This document shows, in pieces, positions 1 through 7,166 of a stretch of 64,000 bases of DNA. The stretch spans positions 42,910-106,909 of the forward strand of contig QOCQ01000022.1 in NCBI GenBank assembly GCA_003574685.1, read 5' to 3'. Position 1 is the first letter of the stretch. Each line of letters opens with the position of its first letter. Origin of the DNA: Rhodospirillaceae bacterium SYSU D60007. GTDB taxonomy: Bacteria; Pseudomonadota; Alphaproteobacteria; Reyranellales; Reyranellaceae. The notes below the pieces were generated by a model that saw only the letters and a program-made list of their open reading frames with translations, had not been told where the DNA came from and did not search any database. Made by a program: the position numbers and the translations under genes.

Positions 1-366
1 GGCCGCCCGATCAAAGCCGATGGTGCGCAGCAGCCACCACACGCGCGTTGCCCACCATATGTCGCCGTCGCAATACAGCACCACCTCGCTGTCGTCACCG
101 ACCCCCTTGCCGGCAAAGGCGCGGGCCAGAGCCTCGGGCGGAAGCGCGGTGAAGCGCAGGCCGCTGGTCTGGTCGGAGAGGTCTGTCTGCTGGTCCAGCA
201 GCACGGCTCCGGGAATGTGGCCGCGCTCCGTGTAGAGCCGCTGGCCCTTCTCCACCGTGAAGCCGCCCTCGGGCCGTGGCCTCAGGAACGTCGTGCAGTC
301 GAACAGCCGAAGTGCCGGTGCCTGCAATCGGTCAGCCAGCTGTGAAGTCGAGATGAGTCCGCCCAT
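1..366 (-). CDS. Rhodanese-type sulfurtransferase (partial, 3' end outside window)
   Basis: The 122 visible residues are the N-terminal part of a thiosulfate/3-mercaptopyruvate sulfurtransferase, which moves sulfane sulfur to thiol acceptors or cyanide. Seen: an N-terminal LISTSQLADRL segment, GHIPGAVLLD near residues 49-58, and VVLYCDGDIWWATRVWWLL near 94-112. These match the first, structural domain of tandem rhodaneses; the catalytic Cys domain would lie beyond the left edge. The ATG at 366 has GGAG about 9 nt upstream on the minus strand. The 250-bp upstream region holds several strong hairpins, described separately. It could instead be a single-domain rhodanese, but the WW motif favours the tandem type. 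Confidence 0.82.
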   Translation of the reverse strand, partial: MGGLISTSQLADRLQAPALRLFDCTTFLRPRPEGGFTVEKGQRLYTERGHIPGAVLLDQQTDLSDQTSGLRFTALPPEALARAFAGKGVGDDSEVVLYCDGDIWWATRVWWLLRTIGFDRAA

Positions 367-393
367 GCCAGTTCTCCAGGCCCGGGCGCCAGC

Positions 394-412
394 GCCCGCG
401 ATATGCGCGGGC
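394..412 (-). promoter_or_regulatory. Small GC hairpin in the 5' leader of the sulfurtransferase
   Basis: GCCCGCG (394-400) and CGCGGGC (406-412) form a perfect 7-bp stem with loop ATATG. It lies 28 nt upstream of the sulfurtransferase start on the minus strand. It has no T-tract, so a terminator is unlikely. Function unknown. Confidence 0.4.
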
Positions 413-442
413 ATTCTGCCAGAAATATAGTATTTAGAGGCT

Positions 443-492
443 CCTCCGTTGCCGGCCAGGTGCAGGTCGCAATTGCACCGGCCGGCGGGAGG
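443..492. promoter_or_regulatory. Long near-perfect hairpin upstream of the sulfurtransferase
   Basis: Stem segments CCTCC (443-447), GCCGGCC (451-457) and GGTGCA (459-464) pair with TGCACC (474-479), GGCCGGC (480-486) and GGAGG (488-492). Only small bulges interrupt them, and the loop is 9 nt. No T-run follows on either strand. Close by are the palindrome TTAAC-GAACG-GTTAA (512-526) and a CGTTCG/CGAACG pair (496-501, 516-521) in an AT-rich patch that probably contains a promoter. Leader RNA element, operator or short repeat are all possible. Confidence 0.45.
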
Positions 493-619
493 ATGCGTTC
501 GTATATAAACCTTAACGAACGGTTAATTTGTACAGGCACTCACTCCGCTGTGTCAATGTTGTGATAGGCTGTGACAGGGCCGTGGACGCGGCGAAGGTAC
601 CCATTTTGGGCGGCCCATT

Positions 620-1024
620 TCAGGGTCTGGCGTAACGCGCCCGCGCCGCCGTCTCCAGGGCCGCGCAGGTCAGCGAATCAATGTCGAACAACTCGGCCAG
701 CAGGTCCAGCACGCCGATTTCCGTATCGTGCACCTTGCGCTCCGCGGCAATCATGTCGCAGGCGAGCGCGTAGGCTGTCTCGCCGAAGCCGCGGGGCACC
801 GTCTTGCGGATGAAGGCCGCCACCTTGTCCAGCCCGCCATCGGCGCCCAGGGCGGTGGCGCAGCTTTCCGTCACCTTGGGCAGACGGTCCACCCGGAAGC
901 CGCGAAAGACAGGCAGGTGCTCGACCAGATCGCGCATCGCATCAACCTCGGCCGGCGAGAGGTCGCGGTCGGCGCCGGCTGCCAGAACCATCGTCCAGAT
1001 CAAACCTTCCTGCAGCGCCGACAT
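620..1024 (-). CDS. TerB-family (tellurite-resistance-like) protein
   Basis: A 134-residue, mostly helical, soluble protein with no signal peptide. The pattern (MVLAAGADRDLSPAEVDAMRDLV at the N-terminus, then alternating acidic and hydrophobic helices ending IGVLDLLAELFDID) is that of the TerB/DjlA-N-terminal-like helical family. Members bind metals or act as small scaffolds; the exact function is unknown. The start (ATG at 1024) lies 18 nt downstream of the stop of the amiR-like gene on the same strand, so it is probably the third gene of an amiC-amiR-terB transcript. TerB is not a usual partner of amide regulators, so the link is only positional. Confidence 0.72.
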   Translation of the reverse strand: MSALQEGLIWTMVLAAGADRDLSPAEVDAMRDLVEHLPVFRGFRVDRLPKVTESCATALGADGGLDKVAAFIRKTVPRGFGETAYALACDMIAAERKVHDTEIGVLDLLAELFDIDSLTCAALETAARARYARP

Positions 1025-1042
1025 CGTGCAATTCCTCGCAAA

Positions 1043-1690
1043 TCAGGGATTTGCACCCGGTGTGCCTGCCCTGCCGCGGCCGGTCAAGGGCGGCTGGCCG
1101 GGAAGCGGGCAGGGCAGGGCGAACTCGCCAGCGAGGAAACCAGCGCTGAGCGCTTCGATTGTCAGGCGGCGCGACATGGCGGCCCGCTGAAGGATGCGAA
1201 AGGCCTCCACCTCGCCCACGCGCGCCTCGTGCATGACCCGCAGCACGGCCGAGAACAGGATGCGCCGCGACCGCAACCGCTCCTCGGCGGCGCCAAGCCG
1301 GTGGCGCAACAGGCGAAGCGCGGCAAACTGGTGCATGGCGATCGCGATGGAGGAATAGATCCCGGTGGGACGGACCGGCTTCATCAGGTAGGCCGACGGC
1401 TCGCAAGCCAGCATCGCTTCCAGCCGGCTGGGCGTCTCGGAACCGATGACCGCCACCACAGGAAGGTCGAGGCTACGAAGCGCCCCTTCATGCTCGACGG
1501 CATAGCCCTGGTCGGCGTCGAAGAAGAGGATATCGGCCGATTGGCATTGAGGCGGGCTCGTGCAGTTGCCCACGGTCACGCCAAGGCCGAGAAACTCAAG
1601 CTGGTTTTTCAGGACCGTGAGGTCGCGTCCCGGCGGGTGCTCGACCAGCGCATGCAGGCCCCGAAACGAGCGCAGATGCCGTCGCCTCAT
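1043..1690 (-). CDS. amiR: AmiR-like ANTAR-domain transcription antiterminator
   Basis: A 215-residue regulator. Residues about 10-115 form a degenerate receiver-like domain (ADILFFDADQGYAV; SAYLMKPVRPTGIYS). Residues about 125-190 form a helical ANTAR RNA-binding domain (RLRSRRILFSAVLRVM, then EAFRILQRAAMSRRLTIEAL). A Pro/Gly-rich tail follows. The known Pseudomonas AmiR binds leader RNA of the amidase operon and prevents termination when AmiC releases it in the presence of amide. Here the start ATG overlaps the stop of the amiC-like gene by ATGA, which implies translational coupling and a stoichiometric complex. The likely target is the leader in front of the divergent amidase operon. Confidence 0.88.
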   Translation of the reverse strand: MRRRHLRSFRGLHALVEHPPGRDLTVLKNQLEFLGLGVTVGNCTSPPQCQSADILFFDADQGYAVEHEGALRSLDLPVVAVIGSETPSRLEAMLACEPSAYLMKPVRPTGIYSSIAIAMHQFAALRLLRHRLGAAEERLRSRRILFSAVLRVMHEARVGEVEAFRILQRAAMSRRLTIEALSAGFLAGEFALPCPLPGQPPLTGRGRAGTPGANP

Positions 1691-2880
1691 TTGACGATTC
1701 GCAACGAGGCTGCAGGCGCAGGCGCGCCATCGCGGTGCGCCACTGCCCCGGTCATGTCGTCCAGGTCGAGCCAGGTGAGATAAGGGTCAGGCTTCACCGG
1801 CGCGGCCGCCGCATGGAGAATCTCGAAGCTGAAGCCCGGTCGCGACCGGGCCAGCCTGGGCGTCAGATAGCTATGGTTGTTATCGGGATCGACACGGACC
1901 ATGCCCTGCGGGGCCGGAAGTTCTTCGTGGTAGGTCGCCTCGCGCACGCGGGCAACCTCCGACGTCCCGGCCCGGCGAATGGCCCGCGCCAGCAGCATGC
2001 CGCAGAGATAAGAAGCTTCGGCATCGACCGATGGCAGATTGCCACTGCCGAACATCTCCCGATAGCGCCGGACAAAGGCACGATTCTCCGGCGAGTCAAT
2101 GCTTGCGAAGTACACCGATGACGTGATGTGCCCCACCGACGCACGCCGGCCGATCAGTCGCAGCTCCGGTTCGCACAGGCTGCAGCTCAGGATCAGCGGA
2201 CGCGGCTCGCGGCGGTCGCGCTGACAGGCACGATGCAGTTCCCGGTAGAACCGGTAGCTGGCCTCGCCCACCAGCGTATTGAAGATGATGGGCGGCCTTC
2301 GCTCGATGATCTCCTGGACGATATGGCTGATCTCCGTATCCCATAGCGGCACGAGGCGCTTGGCGATGATTCCGCCGCCTGCCGCCGAGACGATCTCCTG
2401 GAGGACGCGCGTGGTTTCCCAGGTCCAGAGGTAGTTGGCGCCCACGCAATACACGTGGTTGCCCATCGTCTCGATCATGTGGCGCGCAAGCGGCACGATG
2501 TGCTGGTTGGGTGCCGCGCCGACGTAGATCACGTTATCGCTGTTCTCGAAGCCTTCGTAGCGCGCCGAGTGCCACAGCATGCGATCGTAGCGCTCGATCA
2601 GCGGCAACACCTGCTTGCGCGATGCCGAGGTATAGCAGCCGACGATGTGCCGGACCGCCTTGTCGCGGATCAGGATCTCGCAATGCTCCTGGTAGTTCTC
2701 GAGCTCGCCGCCGGGATCGAACACCAGGGGAGCGAGCCGGAAGTCGAACTCGGCGCTGCTGTTGACGTGGTCGATTGCCAGGGTCAGGCCGTTGAGCATT
2801 TCGCGGCCGACCAGGCCGTAGGGCCCGGTCAGCGAATAGAGTACGCCGATGTGAACCGTTTCGCGTCGGCGCTTTGCCAT
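1687..2880 (-). CDS. amiC: AmiC-like cytoplasmic amide-sensing protein (negative regulator)
   Basis: A 397-residue type I periplasmic-binding-protein fold without a signal peptide, as in Pseudomonas AmiC, the ligand sensor that sequesters AmiR. Family motifs seen: VHIGVLYSLTGPYG at the N-terminus, GCYTSASRK, RYEGFE, GAAPNQH, APQGMVRVDPDNNHS and PDPYLTWLDLDD at the C-terminus. The ATG at 2880 was chosen over an upstream TTG (2901) because it gives the family N-terminus and follows GCGAGAGACACC. It is followed directly by amiR (ATGA overlap). It shares TSASR and YEG motifs with the secreted binding protein of the divergent operon, suggesting that both bind related amides. Confidence 0.9.
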   Translation of the reverse strand: MAKRRRETVHIGVLYSLTGPYGLVGREMLNGLTLAIDHVNSSAEFDFRLAPLVFDPGGELENYQEHCEILIRDKAVRHIVGCYTSASRKQVLPLIERYDRMLWHSARYEGFENSDNVIYVGAAPNQHIVPLARHMIETMGNHVYCVGANYLWTWETTRVLQEIVSAAGGGIIAKRLVPLWDTEISHIVQEIIERRPPIIFNTLVGEASYRFYRELHRACQRDRREPRPLILSCSLCEPELRLIGRRASVGHITSSVYFASIDSPENRAFVRRYREMFGSGNLPSVDAEASYLCGMLLARAIRRAGTSEVARVREATYHEELPAPQGMVRVDPDNNHSYLTPRLARSRPGFSFEILHAAAAPVKPDPYLTWLDLDDMTGAVAHRDGAPAPAASLRIVK

Positions 2881-2934
2881 GGTGTCTCTCGCCCGCTGCA
2901 AACGTGGCAGTGCAAATCAGGCGGCGTCAAGCTG

Positions 2935-2948
2935 CATTGCTTGCAATG
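2935..2948. promoter_or_regulatory. Perfect inverted repeat in the amiC/amidase divergent region
   Basis: CATTGC-TT-GCAATG, a 6-2-6 palindrome, 55 bp upstream of the amiC start. A TTGACA hexamer on the plus strand (2958-2963) lies just beyond it. No good -10 is seen at 17 bp (TGAGTA), and TATTGA lies at 21 bp, so the promoter call is weak. The palindrome could be an operator controlling both directions. Confidence 0.4.
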
Positions 2949-3010
2949 ACAAACACGTTGACAAATCTGTGCAGCGCAACTGAGTATTGAGCAACAATCA
3001 CATGCGCGCA

Positions 3011-3024
3011 GGACAATGGCGTCC
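3011..3024 (+). promoter_or_regulatory. Candidate ANTAR-type hexaloop hairpin in the amidase leader
   Basis: GGAC-AATGGC-GTCC is a 4-bp stem with a six-base loop carrying A at position 1 and G at position 4. These are the two loop bases described as conserved in ANTAR RNA targets. The stem is short and the expected second hexaloop next to the terminator was not found, so this is tentative. Confidence 0.3.
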
Positions 3025-3088
3025 GCTATCGCGCGCTTCGTGATCCGCATGCAGGCGTCCGTGTGCGCCTGGGGGTACAGCGAACATC

Positions 3089-3107
3089 CGGAGCCGATCG
3101 GGCTCCG
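3089..3107 (+). promoter_or_regulatory. Strong leader hairpin upstream of the amidase operon terminator
   Basis: CGGAGCC (3089-3095) pairs perfectly with GGCTCCG (3101-3107) around loop GATCG. It sits 20 nt before the antiterminator/terminator pair. The loop has five bases rather than the six of the canonical ANTAR target. Confidence 0.5.
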
Positions 3108-3126
3108 ACCGGCAAGAGGGCCTCAA

Positions 3127-3156
3127 GGCTTCGCAAGAAGCCGACGGGGCTTTTTT
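3127..3156 (+). terminator. Mutually exclusive antiterminator/terminator in the amidase leader
   Basis: GGCTTC (3127-3132) can pair with GAAGCC (3137-3142) around GCAA. The same AAGCC bases (3138-3142) can instead pair with GGCTT (3148-3152) around GACGG, followed by a T-run (3151-3156), giving an intrinsic terminator. The two folds cannot coexist, which is the architecture of an antitermination switch. It lies 36 nt before the first amidase ATG (3193) and opposite an amiC-amiR pair. The inference is that amide binding to AmiC frees AmiR to stabilise the upstream fold. Confidence 0.78.
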
Positions 3157-3192
3157 GCTTGGGCGTATGGTAGCGACGGGGGATGACGCGGC

Positions 3193-4698
3193 ATGCCGGC
3201 ACGACTGCCCAGCATTCAGCAATTGCGGGATATATCTGCATCATTCGGGCTCGCTCTCGGTGACGATGATCTTGCATCATTTCGGGAGCTGATGCGCGGA
3301 CCGCTCGCATCGTGCGCACGTCTTGACGCGCTGGTCGAACCGAAGCTGCCGGTAAAATACGCACGTACGCCCGGCTATCGCCCGTCCGCCGAAGAGAATC
3401 CCTTCAATGCCTGGTACTGGAAAACGCAGATCACGGGCGCGCCGACCGGCCTGCTGGCCGGCAAGAAAATCGCCATCAAGGACAATATCTGCGTTGCCGG
3501 CGTGCCGATGATGAATGGCTCGGCGCTGCTGGAAGGCTATATGCCGGAAATCGATGCAACGATCGTCACACGCATCCTCGACGCGGGCGGAACCATCGCC
3601 GGCAAGGCCGCCTGCGAGGATTTGTGCTTTTCGGGCGCGAGTCACACCTGCGCGACAGGGCCGATCCTCAATCCCCACAACCCCCGGCACAGCGCGGGCG
3701 GCTCCTCGGGCGGCAGCGCCGCTCTGGTTGCAGCCGGCGAGGTGCCGATGGCCATCGGCGGCGACCAGGGCGGCTCCATCCGTACGCCGTCGAGCTGGTG
3801 CGGCATCTATGGCCTGAAGCCGACATGGGGTCTCGTGCCGACCACCGGCTCGATGCCGATTTCCTATTCGGTGGACCATTGCGGACCGATGTGCGCCTCG
3901 ACCGAAGACGTGGCACGTCTGCTGGCCGTCATTGCGGGCCACGACGGTTACGATCCGCGTACCCAGCTCGCCAGGACTGGCGACTATCTGGCGGCTGTGG
4001 GCCAGGGGGCACGCGGCCTGCGGATCGGCCTGCTGAAGGAGGGCTTCGGGCACCCCGAGAGCGATCCCGAGGTCGATCGCATCGTTAGGGATGCGATCGG
4101 GTCGCTCGCGGGCGACGGGGCCACCATCTCGGAGGTCTCGATCCCGATGCACTACGAGGGCCCGCACATCTGGAGCGGGATCATCCTCGAGGGTGCCGCC
4201 GAGATGATGCTGAAGGGCTACGGCGTCGGCAACAACGTGGCAGCCTACTATCCACTGTCGATGCAGGAAGCTTTCGCGCGCGGCATGGCGTCACGGCTGA
4301 ATGATGCCTCCGAGACCGTGAAGCTCGTCCTGCTGCTGGGCGAATACCTCCATCGCCATTATCACAACCGCTACCATTCAAAGGCGCAGAACTTGCGCGT
4401 GTTGCTGCGCGACGCCTACGACCGCGCGCTGCGCGACGTCGATATCCTTGCCATGCCGACCATCCCCTTTACCGCCACGCCGCTACCGGAAGCCGATTGT
4501 CCCAGGGCCATCTACGTCGATCGCGCGCTCAACATGCAAGCCAATACCTGTCCGTTCGACGTCAGTGGCAATCCAGCGTTCACCATCCCCTGCGGGAAGA
4601 AGGACGGCCTGCCTGTCGGTCTCATGCTGGTCGGGCGTCACTTCGAGGAAGCACAGCTCATCCGCGCCACGGCTGCGCACGAAGCGAGGAAATCATGA
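3193..4698 (+). CDS. Amidase (amidase-signature family, nitrile/amide-pathway type)
   Basis: A 501-residue hydrolase that converts carboxamides to the acid and ammonia. The Ser-cisSer-Lys triad is present: Lys96 in AIKDN, Ser171 in GGSSGGS and Ser195 in GGDQGGSIRTP. These positions match my recollection of the Rhodococcus nitrile-pathway amidase, to which long stretches are also similar (CEDLCFSGAS, VPMMNGS, PFDVSGNP). The N-terminal helical region of about 70 residues before the catalytic core is also typical of that subgroup. It is the first gene after the terminator leader and overlaps the second amidase by ATGA. No nitrile hydratase lies in the window, so the substrates are probably imported amides. 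Cytoplasmic. Confidence 0.93.
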   Translation: MPARLPSIQQLRDISASFGLALGDDDLASFRELMRGPLASCARLDALVEPKLPVKYARTPGYRPSAEENPFNAWYWKTQITGAPTGLLAGKKIAIKDNICVAGVPMMNGSALLEGYMPEIDATIVTRILDAGGTIAGKAACEDLCFSGASHTCATGPILNPHNPRHSAGGSSGGSAALVAAGEVPMAIGGDQGGSIRTPSSWCGIYGLKPTWGLVPTTGSMPISYSVDHCGPMCASTEDVARLLAVIAGHDGYDPRTQLARTGDYLAAVGQGARGLRIGLLKEGFGHPESDPEVDRIVRDAIGSLAGDGATISEVSIPMHYEGPHIWSGIILEGAAEMMLKGYGVGNNVAAYYPLSMQEAFARGMASRLNDASETVKLVLLLGEYLHRHYHNRYHSKAQNLRVLLRDAYDRALRDVDILAMPTIPFTATPLPEADCPRAIYVDRALNMQANTCPFDVSGNPAFTIPCGKKDGLPVGLMLVGRHFEEAQLIRATAAHEARKS

Positions 4699-6095
4699 GC
4701 GCCGACGATCTTCACTATCTGGAACTCACGGAAGTCGCGCGCCGGCTGCGCGTCGGTGCGCTTTCCCCGGTGGCACTCACACGTGCCCTGCTGCAAAGAA
4801 TTGAAAGGCTCGACGGTACGCTCGGAAGCTACGCCACCGTCACCGCCGATCTTGCGATGGAGCAGGCGCGCAAGGCGGAGGAGGAGATCGGTCGTGGCAT
4901 GTACCGCGGCCCGCTGCATGGCGTGCCGATTGCCGTCAAGGACCTCTGCTATACCAGGGGCATTCCGACGGCGGCCGGGATGGCGATCCATGCCGATTTC
5001 AGACCGGACTACGACGCAACGGTCGTGGAGCGCTTCGCCCGGGCCGGTGCCGTTCTGCTCGGCAAGCTGCAGCTTACCGAAGGCGCGTTTGCCGACCATC
5101 ACCCGTCAGTCACGCCGCCCGTCAATCCGTGGCACAAGGACCACTGGTCCGGCGCCTCGTCGAGCGGCTCCGGTGTCGCTACCGCTGCGGGGCTGTGCTT
5201 CGCCTCGCTGGGCTCCGATACGGGCGGGTCGATCCGCTTTCCCTCCGCGGCCAACGGGGTGACCGGCCTCAAGCCGACCTGGGGCAGGGTCAGCCGCTAC
5301 GGCGTTTTCGCGCTCGCCGAGTCACTGGATCACATCGGGCCGATGACGCGCAGTGCCGCCGATGCGGCGGCTGTGCTGGGCGGGATCGCCGGCGCCGATG
5401 CCAACGATCCCACCGCACGCCACGAGGCGGTGCCCAACTATCTTGCCGGTCTGGAGCGCGGCATCCGTGGTATTCGGGTCGGCGTCGATCGCCAGTTCAA
5501 CACCGCTGGCGTCGACGAGGACATGATCCGGGTCGTCGATGACGCGGTCGCGGTACTGTCCGAACTGGGCGCCGACATCCGCGAAGTCAAATTCCCCTCG
5601 CCGGACGAGGTCGTGAAGGTGTGGCTGCCGCTATGCGCCGTCGAGACGGCCGTCGCACATGAGGCGACATTCCCGAAGCACGCGGAGCATTACGGACCTG
5701 CGCTGCGTGGCATCATCGAGATGGGACGTGCGCTTTCGGGCTTCGATCTCACGAAGATCCTGATCGCGCGCGAGGCGTTCCGCGGGCGCGTGGCCGCCTT
5801 CTTCCAGGGTGTCGACCTGCTGGTCATTCCGGCGCAGTACGTCGCATCGCCGACGAAGGCGACCATGGCCACGTTGGGACAGGACGAGAAGGCGCTGGAG
5901 ATGCTGCTGCGATTCACGTCCCCCTTCGACATGACCGGCAGCCCCACGATCACGCTGCCTGGTGGCTTTACGTCCGCGGGGCTGCCGATCGCCTTCCAGC
6001 TCGTGTCGCGGCACATGGAGGAGGACCTTCTGCTGCGAGCTGGCCACGCCTTTCAGCTCGCGACCGACTGGCACAAGCGCCGGCCACCCGTCTGA
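4695..6095 (+). CDS. Second amidase-signature hydrolase
   Basis: A 466-residue amidase of the GatA/AtzF-like group. Triad: Lys82 (AVKDL), Ser155 (GASSSGSG) and Ser179 (DTGGSIRFPS). The start ATG (4695) overlaps the stop of the preceding amidase (ATGA), giving MSADDLHYLE as N-terminus. It lacks the longer helical N-terminal extension of its neighbour, so it is not a recent tandem duplicate and probably has a different amide range. GatA is unlikely because no gatC or gatB lies nearby and the operon context is catabolic. Confidence 0.92.
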   Translation: MSADDLHYLELTEVARRLRVGALSPVALTRALLQRIERLDGTLGSYATVTADLAMEQARKAEEEIGRGMYRGPLHGVPIAVKDLCYTRGIPTAAGMAIHADFRPDYDATVVERFARAGAVLLGKLQLTEGAFADHHPSVTPPVNPWHKDHWSGASSSGSGVATAAGLCFASLGSDTGGSIRFPSAANGVTGLKPTWGRVSRYGVFALAESLDHIGPMTRSAADAAAVLGGIAGADANDPTARHEAVPNYLAGLERGIRGIRVGVDRQFNTAGVDEDMIRVVDDAVAVLSELGADIREVKFPSPDEVVKVWLPLCAVETAVAHEATFPKHAEHYGPALRGIIEMGRALSGFDLTKILIAREAFRGRVAAFFQGVDLLVIPAQYVASPTKATMATLGQDEKALEMLLRFTSPFDMTGSPTITLPGGFTSAGLPIAFQLVSRHMEEDLLLRAGHAFQLATDWHKRRPPV

Positions 6096-6116
6096 AGTGC
6101 AGCCCAGGATACCGCC

Positions 6117-7121
6117 ATGACAAGCAACGACTGGCTCTCGCGCTCGATCATGAACCGGCGCGGCAAGGCGGCCGGTGCCGTCGGCAAAACGCATGCCCTT
6201 ACAGAAGAGCTCCAGGCAGAGTTCCATTTCACCATAGGCCCCTATTCGAAGCCCGTGCTGAGCGTCAGGCCCGGCGATCGGGTCGTCGTCGAAACGCGCG
6301 ATGCTTTCAGCGGCCGCATCCGCACCGAAGCCGACAAGCCGAGTGAGAAGATCCGCCTACCCTTCGCCAATCCCCAGAATGGTCCGATCCTCGTGGAAGG
6401 CGCCGAGCCGGGCGATGCGCTGGCTGTTCATATCGAATCGATGCTGCCGCGCGGTGAGCAGCCCCGCGGCACCTGTGCCCTGATCCCGGAGTTCGGAGCG
6501 TTGACAGGCACCTACTACACGGCAACGCTCAATCAGCCTCTGCCGGAGATGGTGCGCAAGATCCTGGTGGACGAGAAGACCGTCCACTGGAGCGACAGGG
6601 TAAAGCTGCCCTACAAGCCGCATATCGGCACGCTGAGCTGCTCGCCGGAAATCGATTCGATCAGCTCCCTGACCCCTGACAATCACGGCGGCAACATGGA
6701 CCTGCCAGACATGGGTCCGGGGACGGTCACGTATCTGCCGGTTCGCGTGCCGGGCGCGCGACTCTTCATCGGCGATGCCCATGCTTGCCAGGGGGACGGC
6801 GAGGTCTGCGGCGTGGCGGTGGAGCATGCCAGCACAACCACGATCCGGGTCGACGTCATCAGGGGCTGGACGATCGAATGGCCGCGGCTGGAGGCGGAGG
6901 ACCTCATCATGGCGATCGGCAGCGCGCGGCCGCTGGAGGACGCGGCACGGATCGCCTACCGCGAGCTGATCCGCTGGATGGCGGCGGATTACGGCTTTGA
7001 GCAGCTCGATGCGTACATGATGCTGAGCCAGTGTGGCAGGGTGCGGCTCGGCAATTTCGTCGACCCGAAATACACGGTTGGTGCCGCGGTGCTCAAAAAA
7101 TATCTCCCGAATTTGGCGTGA
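6117..7121 (+). CDS. Acetamidase/formamidase family protein
   Basis: A 334-residue member of the FmdA_AmdA family, zinc-dependent hydrolases of formamide, acetamide and related short amides. Family features seen: PVLSVRPGDRVVVET near residue 43, the GPILVEGAEPGDALAVHI beta segment, NHGGNMD, LFIGDAHACQGDGEVCG and a C-terminal LGNFVDPKY. It lies 21 bp after the second amidase, with AGGA before the ATG. It is unrelated in fold to the two amidase-signature enzymes, so the operon holds two chemically different amidase types. Methylotroph fmd operons also pair such an enzyme with an ABC importer of the kind encoded next. Confidence 0.92.
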   Translation: MTSNDWLSRSIMNRRGKAAGAVGKTHALTEELQAEFHFTIGPYSKPVLSVRPGDRVVVETRDAFSGRIRTEADKPSEKIRLPFANPQNGPILVEGAEPGDALAVHIESMLPRGEQPRGTCALIPEFGALTGTYYTATLNQPLPEMVRKILVDEKTVHWSDRVKLPYKPHIGTLSCSPEIDSISSLTPDNHGGNMDLPDMGPGTVTYLPVRVPGARLFIGDAHACQGDGEVCGVAVEHASTTTIRVDVIRGWTIEWPRLEAEDLIMAIGSARPLEDAARIAYRELIRWMAADYGFEQLDAYMMLSQCGRVRLGNFVDPKYTVGAAVLKKYLPNLA

Positions 7122-7166
7122 ACGGCGGGCCGGTCATCGGCCGCCCAAGGGGAAGAGGAGGAGGTT

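Noticed and set aside
367..619. Known riboswitch (SAM-II or SAH type) before the sulfurtransferase
   Set aside because: Conserved core sequences of those riboswitches could not be found; only generic hairpins are visible.
3127..3142. Canonical second ANTAR hexaloop at the terminator
   Set aside because: The loop is GCAA, or CGCAAG if the closing pair opens. Neither has A at position 1 and G at position 4, so the canonical target was not claimed.
3193..6095. Nitrile-degradation cluster
   Set aside because: The first amidase is of the nitrile-pathway type, but no nitrile hydratase subunit, activator or nitrilase gene is present; amide import explains the context better.
4695..6095. GatA subunit of Asp/Glu-tRNA amidotransferase
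   Set aside because: No gatC or gatB adjacent, and the gene is embedded in an amide-catabolism operon overlapping another amidase.
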